The notes below the pieces were generated by a model. The model had not been told where the DNA came from and did no database searches. It saw nothing but the letters and a program-made list of their open reading frames with translations. Both the position numbers and the translations under genes were made by a program. Shown here one piece after another: positions 37,980 through 48,464 of a stretch of DNA of 64,000 nucleotides (positions are counted from its first letter, which is position 1; each line of letters opens with the position of its first letter). The stretch comes from Mycobacterium montefiorense (GTDB lineage: Bacteria > Actinomycetota > Actinomycetes > Mycobacteriales > Mycobacteriaceae), in contig NZ_BFCH01000007.1 of NCBI RefSeq assembly GCF_003112775.1, positions 45,303 through 109,302 of the forward strand, read 5' to 3'.

Positions 37980-39422
37980 ATGGACGTCACCGTCGTCGGC
38001 AGCGGACCCAACGGACTCTCCACAGCCGTGATCTGCGCCCGCGCGGGCCTCAAAGTGCAGGTCGTCGAGGCGCAACCCACGTTGGGCGGCGGTGCCCGCA
38101 CCGCGGCCGACCCAGAATTTCCCGGAGTCCAACACGACATCTGCTCGGCGGTGCACCCGCTGGCGCTGGCGTCGCCGTTCTTCGCGGAGTTTGATCTGCC
38201 CGCCCGCGGCGTGCGGCTGGCGGTCCCGGACATCGCCTACGGCAACCCGCTGCCGGGCCGGCCCGCCGCGATCGCCTACCGCGACCTCGAGCGCACCTGC
38301 GCCGAGCTGTCCGACGGCGCATCCTGGCGGCGGCTGCTGGGCCCACTGGTGACGGACTGGCAGGCCGTCGTGGAATTGCTGCTCGGCGACAAACGGTCGG
38401 TGCCCGGTTCGTTGCCGTCGGCGCTGCGCCTGGGACTGCGGATGCTGGCGCAGGGCACGCCGGCGTGGGGAACGCTCGCGGGCGAGGACGGCCGCGCCCT
38501 GTTCACCGGCGTTGCCGCCCATGTGCTTTCACGCATGCCGTCGTTGACGGCCGCCGGCGCCGGCTTGATGCTGGCGACCCTGGCCCATTCGGTCGGCTGG
38601 CCGATTCCGGTCGGCGGCAGCCAGGCGATCACCGAGGCACTGATCGCCGACCTGCGCGCGCACGGCGGCGAGGTGACCGCCGGCGTCGAAATCACTTCCC
38701 CTCCTGGGCCGCCGGCCTCAGTCGTCGTGTTCGACACGGCACCGACCGCGCTGCTGCGCATCTACGGCGACGCATTGCCGGATCGCTACGCAAAGGCGTT
38801 GCGCCGCTACCGCTTCGGCCCGGGCGTCGCCAAAGTGGACTTCGTGCTCAGCGACGAGATTCCCTGGTCGGATCCGCGCCTGAGCCACGCTCCCACCCTG
38901 CACCTCGGCGGCAGCCGGGAACAGATGGCGCTCGCCGAGAAGGAGATCGCGGCCGGACGTCACGCGCAGTGGCCGATGGTGCTGGCCGCCGCCTCGCACG
39001 TCGCCGATCCTGGGCGCATCGATGCCGCGGGCCGCCGTCCGTTCTGGACGTATGCCCACGTGCCGTCGGGATCGACCCTCGATGCGACCGAGGCCGTCAC
39101 CGCGACGATCGAGCGGTTCGCCCCGGGCTTCCGCGACGTCGTGCTCGCGGCCCGCGCGATACCCGCAGCCCACCTGAGCGACCACAACGCCAACTACGTC
39201 GGCGGCGACATCGGGATGGGCGGAAACTCCGCGTGGCGCGCGATCGCCGGGCCCACGCCGCGGCTAAACCCTTGGCGCACACCGATTCCCAAGGCGTATC
39301 TGTGTTCGGCGGCCACCCCGCCCGGCGGCGGCGTGCACGGCATGGCCGGCTACTTCGCCGCGCGCACCCTGTTGCTCCGGGAATTCGGCATCGACAAACT
39401 CCCCGCGCTGGGCCCAAGCTAG
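37980..39422 (+). CDS. FAD-dependent oxidoreductase, phytoene-dehydrogenase-like
   Basis: A 480-residue flavoprotein with N-terminal FAD motif VTVVGSGPNGLSTAVICARAG and a GGGART segment. The C-terminal FAD-binding region is MGGNSAW...LCSAATPPGGGVHGMAGYFAA. Similar to carotenoid/phytoene dehydrogenases and to Rv2997. No carotenoid gene is nearby, so a different unsaturated lipid or terpenoid substrate is possible. Four bases ahead of the WrbA-like gene, suggesting that FAD and FMN enzymes are expressed together. Confidence 0.9.
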   Translation: MDVTVVGSGPNGLSTAVICARAGLKVQVVEAQPTLGGGARTAADPEFPGVQHDICSAVHPLALASPFFAEFDLPARGVRLAVPDIAYGNPLPGRPAAIAYRDLERTCAELSDGASWRRLLGPLVTDWQAVVELLLGDKRSVPGSLPSALRLGLRMLAQGTPAWGTLAGEDGRALFTGVAAHVLSRMPSLTAAGAGLMLATLAHSVGWPIPVGGSQAITEALIADLRAHGGEVTAGVEITSPPGPPASVVVFDTAPTALLRIYGDALPDRYAKALRRYRFGPGVAKVDFVLSDEIPWSDPRLSHAPTLHLGGSREQMALAEKEIAAGRHAQWPMVLAAASHVADPGRIDAAGRRPFWTYAHVPSGSTLDATEAVTATIERFAPGFRDVVLAARAIPAAHLSDHNANYVGGDIGMGGNSAWRAIAGPTPRLNPWRTPIPKAYLCSAATPPGGGVHGMAGYFAARTLLLREFGIDKLPALGPS

Positions 39423-39426
39423 CTGC

Positions 39427-40026
39427 GTGACCAAACTCGCGATCATCTATTACTCGGCCACCGGCCACGGCACCACGATGGCCAACCGCGTCGCCGCGGC
39501 GGCCGAAGCCGCCGGCGCCGAGGTCCGGGTTCGCCACGTCGCGGAGACGCGCGACCCGGAATCCTTCGCGCAGAACCCGGCGTGGACGGCGAACTACAAC
39601 GCCACCAAGGATCTGCCCGCGGCCACCGGGGACGACATCGTGTGGGCCGACGCCGTGATCTTCGGCTCGCCCACCCGGTTCGGCTCACCGGCGGCGCAAT
39701 TGCGCGACTTCCTCGACTCGCTCGGCGGATTGTGGGCCGACGGCAAGCTGGCCGACAAGGTGTACGCGGGCTTCACGTCCTCGAACACCGTGCACGGCGG
39801 CCAGGAGACCACGCTCGTCGCGCTCTACTTCACGCTGATGCACTTCGGCGGCATCCTGGTGCCGCCCGGGTACACCGATCCGTCCAAGTTCGTCGACGGC
39901 AACCCCTACGGCGCCAGCCTGGTCACCACGCACGACAACGTCGAGGACATCGGCGACGTCACCGGCAATGCGCTGGAACACCTGGCCCGCCGGGTCGTCA
40001 CGGTCGCCGACCGGCTGACTTCGTAG
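39427..40026 (+). CDS. wrbA: NAD(P)H:quinone oxidoreductase, WrbA family
   Basis: A 199-residue flavodoxin-like FMN protein. IIYYSATGHGTTMANRV is the phosphate loop, FGSPTRFGSPAAQLRDFLDS and GFTSSNTVHGGQETT the flavin-binding loops, and GGILVPPGYTD is typical of WrbA. It reduces quinones by two electrons and limits semiquinone radicals. GTG 39427 follows the previous stop by four bases. I do not recall a copy here in M. tuberculosis, so this may be a local gain or retention. Abuts the convergent SnoaL gene with no gap. Confidence 0.93.
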   Translation: MTKLAIIYYSATGHGTTMANRVAAAAEAAGAEVRVRHVAETRDPESFAQNPAWTANYNATKDLPAATGDDIVWADAVIFGSPTRFGSPAAQLRDFLDSLGGLWADGKLADKVYAGFTSSNTVHGGQETTLVALYFTLMHFGGILVPPGYTDPSKFVDGNPYGASLVTTHDNVEDIGDVTGNALEHLARRVVTVADRLTS

Positions 40027-40380
40027 CTATCTCACCAAATACGTTCCGTGGCCTTCGATTACCAGGCCGCCGCTGAACCGGAGCACTTCACTGACCCGGC
40101 CGCCATCTTGGTTGCGGTAGGCAATGACGATGGTGTCGACGCCGAGATAAAGGTCCTCGACTTCGAAGTGCAGGTTGGGGACATGGTGTAACGCCAGGGC
40201 CCAGTAGCGTCGCAGCTCCGACTTACCGCGAACGACTCCAGCGGTTTCCGGCACGACCTTGGCGGCCACTGGCGATGTGAACACCACCTCGTCGTGAAAG
40301 TGCTCGAGGACTGCCTCCACGTCGTGCGCGTTCCACGCGTCGACCCACTGTTTGCCGAAGGCGACCGCATCAAGGTTCAC
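40027..40380 (-). CDS. SnoaL-like small protein
   Basis: A 117-residue NTF2-fold protein: FGKQWVDAWNAHDVEAVLEHFHDEVVFTSP at the start, VRGKSELRRYWALALHHVPNLHF in the middle. No catalytic residue is assigned; family members act as isomerases, cyclases or small-molecule binders. GTG 40380 was chosen because the alternative upstream start (40416) would run into the palindrome at 40406-40461. Downstream of ilvC on the same strand but separated from it by that palindrome. Confidence 0.8.
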   Translation of the reverse strand: MNLDAVAFGKQWVDAWNAHDVEAVLEHFHDEVVFTSPVAAKVVPETAGVVRGKSELRRYWALALHHVPNLHFEVEDLYLGVDTIVIAYRNQDGGRVSEVLRFSGGLVIEGHGTYLVR

Positions 40381-40405
40381 CCGGCCACCTGCCTTCCTCC
40401 GCCAC

Positions 40406-40461
40406 CGAACGTGCACTCATGGCGGGAAAATCGCCGAAAAGTCGCCCTGAGTGCACGTTCG
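40406..40461. repeat. Long GTGCAC palindrome (element A), possible ilvC terminator
   Basis: CGAACGTGCACTCA (40406-40419) and TGAGTGCACGTTCG (40448-40461) are perfect 14-base inverted copies; inside, GGCG (40421-40424) pairs with CGCC (40443-40446). It begins 11 bases after the ilvC stop, so it may terminate that transcript. Its outer arm resembles that of the element at 30829. Confidence 0.75.
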
Positions 40462-40471
40462 ACGAGAGCGG

Positions 40472-42040
<1,569 letters not shown>

Positions 42041-42041
<1 letters not shown>

Positions 42042-43909
42042 CAGGCATGTCCTTCGGTTTCGTCGTCGAACAACGGACGAATTCCGCGGGCATGCTGAAT
42101 CTCGTCATTGCTTGTCCCGGCGGCCACCATCGGCCACACCTGCGCATCGGCGCCGACGATGAAGTCGATCACGACCGGGCGGTCGTTGATCGCGCGCGCC
42201 TGATTGATCACGTCGATGACGTCTTCTTCACGCTCGCAACGTATTCCGACACAGCCCAGCGCCTCGGCCAGCTTCACGAAGTCCGGGATACGGTGGGAAT
42301 GCGTGGCCAGATCGGTCTGCGAGTAACGCTCCTCGTAGAACAGGCTCTGCCATTGCCGCACCATGCCCAAGTTGCCGTTGTTGATCAGCGCCACCTTGAT
42401 CGGCACACCCTCGATCGCGCAGGTGGCCAACTCCTGGTTGGTCATCTGGAAGCAGCCATCGCCATCGATCGCCCAGACCTCCGCATCGGGGCGAGCGACC
42501 TTGGCGCCCATGGCCGCCGGGATGGCGAACCCCATGGTGCCCAGCCCGCCGGAGTTAAGCCAGGTGCGTGGATTCTCGTACGAGATGAACTGTGCAGCCC
42601 ACATCTGGTGCTGACCCACGCCGGCGACGTAGACGGCATCGGGCCCAGCGATCTTGCCGAGCTGCTCGATCACATACTCCGGGCTCAGGCTGCCGTCGCT
42701 CTGCGGGCCGTAGCTCAGCGGATAGGTCGACTGAACCTCGTCCAGATATGTCCACCAGGCCGTCGTGTCGATCTTGCCCGGTGTTTCGTACTGGCGCAGC
42801 ATCGCGATGAGGTCGGTGATGACGGCTTTGACGTCGCCGACGATCGGCACATCGGCCACCCGGTTCTTGCCGATCTCGGCCGGGTCGATATCGGCGTGGA
42901 TGACCTTGGCTTCGGGCGCAAAGGAATCGAGCTGTCCGGTCACCCGGTCGTCGAAACGGGTGCCCAGCGCGATCAGCAGATCACTGCGCTGCAGCGCCGC
43001 CACCGCGGCAACGGTGCCGTGCATGCCCGGCATGCCCAGGTTCTGCCGGTGGCTGTCCGGGAACGCGCCCCGTGCCATCAGCGTGGTGACCACCGGGATC
43101 CCGGTCAGCTCAGCCAAATCCCGCAGCTGCTCGGTCGCCTCGCCACGGATGACGCCGCCACCGACGTAGAGCACTGGTTTGCGCGCACGCGCAATCAGCT
43201 TGGCGGCCTCGCGGATCTGCCGGTTGTGCGGCTTGAGGTTCGGCTTGTAGCCGGGCAGGTCCATCCCCGGCGGCCAGCTGAACGTGCACTGGCCCTGCAG
43301 CACATCCTTGGGGATGTCGACCAGCACCGCGCCGGGACGCCCCGACGAGGCGATGTGGAAAGCCTCGGCCAGCACCCGGGGAATGTCGTCGCCGTTGCGA
43401 ACGAGGAAGTTGTGCTTGGTGATCGGCATGGTGATGCCCGAGATGTCGGCCTCTTGGAAGGCATCGGTCCCGATCAGCGACCGCCCCACCTGGCCGGTGA
43501 CGGCGACCACGGGTATCGAGTCCATCTGCGCATCTGCCAGTGGGGTCACCAGATTGGTGGCTCCGGGACCCGAGGTAGCCATCATGACGCCGACCTTGCC
43601 GGTGACGTGCGCGTAGCCGCTGGCCGCGTGGCCTGCGCCCTGTTCGTGGCGAACCAGCACGTGCCGCAGCTTTTTCGAGTCGAACAGCGGGTCGTAGACC
43701 GGCAGCACCGCGCCGCCCGGGATCCCGAAGATGACCTCGACGTCGAGTTCCTCCAACGATCGGATTACCGACTGAGCGCCGGTAAGTTGATGCGGTGCAA
43801 CGTGTCTGGATTGCTTGGCCGGAACTTTTGCGGCGGCTTCGGCGGCGTCCGGCGCCCAGTCGTCGCCATTCTGCGACTCGGGTGTCTGTGACCTGGTGGG
43901 TGCGCTCAC
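42041..43909 (-). CDS. ilvB: Acetolactate synthase large (catalytic) subunit
   Basis: A 622-residue ThDP-dependent enzyme that joins two pyruvates, the first common step of branched-chain synthesis. The ThDP glutamate is in [10 protein letters not shown], the FAD region includes [17 protein letters not shown], and the ThDP motif is [22 protein letters not shown] 43909 is the start, with AGAGGAC upstream. The first 35 residues are a variable extension ([12 protein letters not shown] follows). Preceded by a leader peptide and attenuator at 43967-44103. Confidence 0.97.
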
Positions 43910-43966
43910 TCTGGTGATTGTCCTCTTAGTCCTGATCTGGCTGTGGAAGTTTCGTTGATACGCAAG

Positions 43967-44001
43967 AAAAAACCCCCGTCAGCTGCCGCTGATCGAGGGT
44001 T
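43967..44001 (-). terminator. Transcription attenuator of ilvBNC
   Basis: On the minus strand, AACCCTCGATCAGC and GCTGACGGGGGTT form a strong stem around GGCA, followed by a run of T: a classic intrinsic terminator, rare in mycobacteria. It lies 58 bases upstream of the ilvB start, after the leader peptide. GGCTGA near the leader stop (44044-44054 region) can pair with TCAGC of its left arm, which would be an antiterminator. Confidence 0.8.
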
Positions 44002-44043
44002 GCGCGTCGGTGCCGGATAGCTTCACATGCTGCAAGGAGCTAG

Positions 44044-44103
44044 TCAGCCGCCAACGCGCCGACTAATTACTACGAGCATCCCGGGCTTTCCGGTGGTATT
44101 CAT
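44044..44103 (-). CDS. ilvB leader peptide
   Basis: A 19-codon frame ending MLVVISRRVGG with clustered Leu, Val, Val and Ile codons and a Val four residues later, as in attenuated branched-chain leaders. The ATG at 44103 is just at the predicted transcript start and could be used leaderless; the internal ATG at 44079 has GGAAAG six bases upstream and would give the 11-residue form. C. glutamicum and Streptomyces ilvB leaders have the same LVV/LVL-xx-R-R pattern. It lies 42 bases upstream of the attenuator. Confidence 0.8.
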   Translation of the reverse strand: MNTTGKPGMLVVISRRVGG

Positions 44104-44111
44104 AACGTTCG

Positions 44112-44141
44112 ACGGTAGCCTTCGCACTGCTCAACCGTCAA
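44112..44141 (-). promoter_or_regulatory. Promoter of the ilvBNC leader
   Basis: Minus strand TTGACG (44141-44136) and TACCGT (44117-44112) are 18 bases apart. The predicted transcript start is near 44105, at the leader ATG. It is the best sigma-A-like promoter in the window. The rest of the gap up to 44223 shows no further gene. Confidence 0.65.
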
Positions 44142-44223
44142 ATCCGCTGCGGCGTTGACCAATATCCTCCGCACCGGCCTCGGCGCGTAATCGTGATGCA
44201 AACCAGGGTGAAATGATGCTCGG

Positions 44224-44619
44224 GTGGCTTCTGGTTCTACCGCACCGACACCCGCGCCCGTAGTGATCAAGATCTCACCGATCGCGCACCTCGCCGTGGG
44301 ATTTTTGGCTCTTGGCTTGCTGATTCCCGTGCTGGCGTGGCCGTTATCGACGCCGCTGCTCGCACTCCCGGTGCTGTTGTCGGCTTTGATCATCCGGCTG
44401 CGCACGGTTGCCGACGACAAGGGTGTGACGGTGCGAAACCTGCTGGGGAGCCAGACGGCGGGCTGGGACGACATCGACGGACTGCGCTTCCACCGGGGTT
44501 CGTGGGGGCGGGCCAAGCTGAAAAGCGGAGCGGAGCTGCGTTTGCCGGCGGTGACTTTCGCGACCCTCCCGCAGCTGACGGCGGTCAGTTCCGGGCGCGT
44601 ACCCAATCCCTACCGCTGA
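44224..44619 (+). CDS. PH-domain membrane protein, Cfp6-like
   Basis: A 131-residue protein with two hydrophobic segments (about 22-40 and 42-56) and a C-terminal bacterial PH domain (DDKGVTVRNLLGSQTAGWDDI, FHRGSWGRAKLKSGAELRLPAVTF). Matches the low-molecular-weight antigen 6 of M. tuberculosis (Rv3004, cfp6). Role unknown. GTG 44224 is the start. Divergent from the ilvB leader and convergent with the DoxX gene. Confidence 0.85.
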   Translation: MASGSTAPTPAPVVIKISPIAHLAVGFLALGLLIPVLAWPLSTPLLALPVLLSALIIRLRTVADDKGVTVRNLLGSQTAGWDDIDGLRFHRGSWGRAKLKSGAELRLPAVTFATLPQLTAVSSGRVPNPYR

Positions 44620-44641
44620 CGGCCGGCCCAGCGCAGGCAGT

Positions 44642-45493
44642 TCAGGCGACCGGATTAACGCCGTTGAGCAGCACCCACACGGCGATACCGGCGGCGATGC
44701 CGGCGAGCAGCCCCACGAACGACCCGATGAAGGGCCGATGCGCCCATCCCCTGTTGGCGTCCAGACCATAACGGCCGGGTCCGGCCAGGACGACCGCGAC
44801 AGCAATCACGATCAGCATGATCTGGTATTCGTGCCCCTGTGGCAGGAAAAACGCGAAGGTGTGCGGCCGCGCCGAGATGCTGGCCAGCAGACCGTTGATC
44901 AGGAACGCCAGCGCACCTGCCGCGGCCACCGGGGTGAACAACCCCAGGACCAGCAGCGCGCCCGAGACGATCTCACCGCCCGCGCTCACGTAGGACAGGA
45001 TGTCGGCGTGCTGGTAGCCGACATCGGACAGCGAGTTCTTGAAGCTGCCGATGCCCTGACCGCCCCACCAGCCGAAAAGCTTCTGCAGGCCGTGCGCACC
45101 GAGCACCACCCCGAGGCCGACCCGCAAGACCAGCAAACCGAGATTCTGGGTGCCGCGCCGGCCGATGGCGCGTTCCCGTTCGAAGTCCTCGCTCGCGTCG
45201 ATCTCGGCGGGCTCGGCCGCTAAATGCCGCGGCGCCTGCTGCGGCTGCTGCGGCTGCACGTACGGCAGCGGCTCGTGCTGGTCGAGGACGTTGTACGGCG
45301 GTGGGGCCGGGCTGGCCACCTGGTTGGGGTCTTGGTACGGGATGACGGAGGTAGGTCCGAAGTCGCCCGGATACCCCACGGGGGTCAGGTCATCTTCGGG
45401 GTCGACCAAGCGCGCTGCGGCGGGACGGGCCGGGCCGGGCTCCGGCGCTTCGCCGGGCCGCTGCCATGGTGCGTCATTCGATTGACCGGTCAC
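44642..45493 (-). CDS. DoxX-family membrane protein
   Basis: A 283-residue protein. The first 130 residues are cytoplasmic and proline/glutamine-rich (VLDQHEPLPYVQPQQPQQAPR); the last 150 carry four membrane helices of the DoxX type (GLLVLRVGLGVVLGAHGLQKLFG, SAGGEIVSGALLVLGLFTPVA). Ortholog of Rv3005c, reported to form a membrane oxidoreductase complex with SodA and the thiosulfate sulfurtransferase SseA. GTG 45493 is the best start; no strong ribosome-binding site is seen. 243 bases without a gene separate it from lppZ. Confidence 0.88.
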   Translation of the reverse strand: MTGQSNDAPWQRPGEAPEPGPARPAAARLVDPEDDLTPVGYPGDFGPTSVIPYQDPNQVASPAPPPYNVLDQHEPLPYVQPQQPQQAPRHLAAEPAEIDASEDFERERAIGRRGTQNLGLLVLRVGLGVVLGAHGLQKLFGWWGGQGIGSFKNSLSDVGYQHADILSYVSAGGEIVSGALLVLGLFTPVAAAGALAFLINGLLASISARPHTFAFFLPQGHEYQIMLIVIAVAVVLAGPGRYGLDANRGWAHRPFIGSFVGLLAGIAAGIAVWVLLNGVNPVA

Positions 45494-45736
45494 GGGTGTC
45501 AGGGTAAGGGCATTTAGGCGTGAATCGGGGATTTGAGCGGCGCTTTCGCCAGGCAATCGATGCCTAGACCGCTAAACCGGTCTGGATTGGCGCCAGTTGC
45601 GCTTTTCGTCGTTCCGAAACGGTGAACGGATGGCGAAAACCGTCCGCCCGCCGTCCCGACCGGCAGCACCGGCTTCGGGCGCGCACACAGGGACGCCTGT
45701 GGCGCCGGTGGTCGCACTATCCGTAGCCTGTCGGTC

Positions 45737-46858
45737 ATGCGTCTGGGGTGGCCGGTTCGATGCGGGCTCGCTGCGCTCTGCGCGGCCATGCTGGTCGCGA
45801 CGGGCTGCGCGCGGTTCAACGACGCCGCGTCCGCGCCCTTCACCACCGCCCCGGAACTCAAGCCGCAGCCCAGCTCGACGCCTCCCCCGCCGCCGCCGCT
45901 GCCTCCCACGCCTTTCCCGAAGGCCTGCCCCGCTCCCGGCGTGATGCAGGGATGCCTGGAGAGCACCAGCGGCCTGATCATGGGCCCCGACAGCAAAACC
46001 GCGTTGGTAGCCGAACGCACCACCGGAGCGGTCAAGGACATCTCGGTAAGCGCCGAGCCGAAGGTGAAACTGGTCATCCCGGTCGACCCGTCCGGGGATG
46101 GCGGCTTGATGGATATCGTGCTGTCGCCGACCTACTCGCAGGACCGCCTGATGTACGCCTATATCAGCACGCCCACCGATAACCGGGTCATCCGCATCGC
46201 CGACGGCGATATCCCCAAGGACATCCTGATCGGTATTCCCAAGGGCGCCATGGGAAACACCGGAGCGCTGCTGTTCACCAGCCCGACCACGCTGCTGGTG
46301 CTGACCGGCGATGCGGGTAACCCGGCGATGGCCGCCGACCCTAAATCGTTGGCGGGCAAGGTGCTGCGCATCGAGCAGCCGACCACCGTCGGCCAGGCAC
46401 CGCCGACGACGGCGCTGTCCGGCGTCGGCTCGGGCGGCGGCCTGTGCGTCGATCCGGTCGACGGCTCACTGTATGTCGCCGATCGCACCCCGACCGCGGA
46501 TCGGTTGCAGCGCATCACCAAGGCGTCTGAGGTTTCGACGGTGTGGACGTGGCCGGACAAGCCGGGCGTTGCCGGATGCGCGGCGATGGACGGGACCGTA
46601 ATGGTCAACCTGGTCAACACCAAATCGACGGTGGCCGTGCGACTTGCGCCGAAAACGGGCGCGGTCACCGGTGAACCCGACGTGGTCCGCAAAGACACCC
46701 ACGCCCACGCGTGGGCGCTGCGGATGTCGCCGGACGGAAACGTCTGGGGCGCCACCATCAACAAGACCGCCGGTGACGCCGAAAAGCTTGACGACGTGGT
46801 CTTCCCGTTGTTCCCACAGGGTGGCGGCTTCCCGCGCAACAACGACGACAAGGCCTGA
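45737..46858 (+). CDS. lppZ: Lipoprotein LppZ, glucose/sorbosone-dehydrogenase-like propeller
   Basis: A 373-residue lipoprotein. Signal peptide with lipobox LVATGC (lipidated C24), a proline-rich linker (PSSTPPPPPPLPPTPFP) and a beta-propeller of the PQQ glucose/sorbosone dehydrogenase type (GLMDIVLSPTYSQDRLMYAY, LYVADRTPTADRLQRITKA). Matches Rv3006. TAGCCT at 45724-45729 ends seven bases before the ATG, so a leaderless mRNA is likely. Enzyme activity unproven. Confidence 0.93.
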   Translation: MRLGWPVRCGLAALCAAMLVATGCARFNDAASAPFTTAPELKPQPSSTPPPPPPLPPTPFPKACPAPGVMQGCLESTSGLIMGPDSKTALVAERTTGAVKDISVSAEPKVKLVIPVDPSGDGGLMDIVLSPTYSQDRLMYAYISTPTDNRVIRIADGDIPKDILIGIPKGAMGNTGALLFTSPTTLLVLTGDAGNPAMAADPKSLAGKVLRIEQPTTVGQAPPTTALSGVGSGGGLCVDPVDGSLYVADRTPTADRLQRITKASEVSTVWTWPDKPGVAGCAAMDGTVMVNLVNTKSTVAVRLAPKTGAVTGEPDVVRKDTHAHAWALRMSPDGNVWGATINKTAGDAEKLDDVVFPLFPQGGGFPRNNDDKA

Positions 46859-46889
46859 GGCCGGCCCGCGCCTCGCGCGCCGACTTGCG

Positions 46890-48407
46890 CTAGGCCTGCC
46901 CGCAGGCGGCCAGCACCAACTCACGCACCCGAGCCGCGTCGGCTTGCCCGCGGGTGGCCTTCATGACCGCACCCACGATCGCGCCGGCCGCGGCCACCTT
47001 GCCGCCACGGATCTTTTCCGCCACATCGGGATTGGCGGCCAGGGCCTCGTCGACCGCGGCTTGGGTGACCGAGTCGTCACGGACCAGCACCAGACCACGG
47101 GCGGTCATCACCTGCTCGGGTTCACCCTCTCCGGCCAGCACACCTTCGACGACCTGGCGGGCCAGCTTGTTGGACAGCTTGCCCTCGTCGACCAGTGCGA
47201 TCACCGCGGCGACCTGGGCGGGCGTGATGGCCAGCTCGTCCAACTCGATGTTCGCCTCGTTGGCCTTCTGCACCAGGAAATTTCCCCACCAGGAACGCGC
47301 GTCCTTGCTGGAGGCGCCGTGCTTGATTGTCGCGGTGACCAATTCGACCGCGCCGGCGTTGACAAGGTCACGCATCACCTCGTCGGAAACACCCCACTCG
47401 TCCTGAATCCGCTTGCGGCTCAACCACGGAAGCTCTGGAATAGTCTGGCGCAATTGCTCGACCTGCTCGCGGCTGGGTGCGACGGGTTCCAGGTCGGGCT
47501 CGGGAAAATAGCGGTAATCCTGCGCAGTTTCCTTCGCGCGGCCCGCGCTGGTGGTACCACCCGCCTCCTGAAAATGCCTGGTTTCCTGCCGAATTGAACC
47601 GCCGGACACCAGAACGGCAGCCTGGCGCTGCATTTCGTAACGCACCGCGACTTCAACGCTTTTCAGCGAGTTGACGTTCTTGGTCTCGGTGCGGGTGCCG
47701 AACTCGGTGGCACCGGTCGGCTTCAGTGACACGTTGGAATCACAACGCATCGAACCTTGGTCCATGCGTACGTCGGATACTTCCAACGCGCGCAGCAGGT
47801 CTCGCAGTGCCGTCACGTAAGCGCGAGCGATCTGCGGCGCCCGGGCTCCGGCTCCCTCGATGGGCTTGGTGACGATTTCGATCAGGGGCACGCCGGCACG
47901 GTTGTAGTCGATCAGCGACGTCGTCGCGCCGTGAATGCGGCCCGTCTCGCTACCCAGGTGAGTGAGCTTGCCGGTGTCCTCTTCCATGTGAGCACGCTCG
48001 ATCTCGACCCGCCAGGTGGTGCTGTCTTCCAGCGGCGCTTCCAGGTAACCGTTGATCGCTATCGGCTCGTCGTACTGCGAAATCTGGTAGTTCTTCGGCA
48101 TGTCCGGGTAGAAGTAGTTCTTCCGGGCGAAGCGGCACCACGGCACGATCTCGCAATTCAGGGCCAGCCCGATGCGGATCGCCGACTCGACGGCGGTTCG
48201 GTTGAGCACCGGCAGTGAGCCCGGCAACCCCAGGCACACCGGGCACACCTGGGTGTTGGGTTCGGCACCGAATGTGGTGGAGCAGCCGCAGAACATCTTG
48301 GTCGCGGTCGACAGCTCGACGTGTACTTCCAGCCCGAGCACCGGGTCGAAACGCGCCAGGACGTCGTCGTAATCCAGCAGCTCAGCCGCCCCGGAAGTCA
48401 CAGTCAT
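46890..48407 (-). CDS. gatB: Aspartyl/glutamyl-tRNA amidotransferase subunit B
   Basis: A 505-residue subunit that phosphorylates and amidates Glu-tRNA-Gln (and Asp-tRNA-Asn). [33 protein letters not shown] and [18 protein letters not shown] mark the cradle domain; the YqeY-like tail ([19 protein letters not shown]) contacts the tRNA. ATG 48407 gives [16 protein letters not shown]. Separated from gatCA by pfkA and the ParA-like gene, all on the same strand. Two genes that I recall between lppZ and gatB in M. tuberculosis are absent. Confidence 0.96.
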   Translation of the reverse strand: MTVTSGAAELLDYDDVLARFDPVLGLEVHVELSTATKMFCGCSTTFGAEPNTQVCPVCLGLPGSLPVLNRTAVESAIRIGLALNCEIVPWCRFARKNYFYPDMPKNYQISQYDEPIAINGYLEAPLEDSTTWRVEIERAHMEEDTGKLTHLGSETGRIHGATTSLIDYNRAGVPLIEIVTKPIEGAGARAPQIARAYVTALRDLLRALEVSDVRMDQGSMRCDSNVSLKPTGATEFGTRTETKNVNSLKSVEVAVRYEMQRQAAVLVSGGSIRQETRHFQEAGGTTSAGRAKETAQDYRYFPEPDLEPVAPSREQVEQLRQTIPELPWLSRKRIQDEWGVSDEVMRDLVNAGAVELVTATIKHGASSKDARSWWGNFLVQKANEANIELDELAITPAQVAAVIALVDEGKLSNKLARQVVEGVLAGEGEPEQVMTARGLVLVRDDSVTQAAVDEALAANPDVAEKIRGGKVAAAGAIVGAVMKATRGQADAARVRELVLAACGQA

Positions 48408-48464
48408 GGGATCGATCCTAGTGGTGGCGCAGCGGTCCGCGGGGCCCGGCACAACAGCCGGCGA

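Noticed and set aside
42047..43891. A 614-codon plus-strand frame opposite ilvB
   Set aside because: Mirror of the conserved ilvB codons; typical third-position GC artefact.
45494..45736. 243-base gap between the DoxX gene and lppZ examined for a small gene
   Set aside because: Open frames here have no ribosome-binding site or family; only a possible -10 (TAGCCT) for lppZ is seen.
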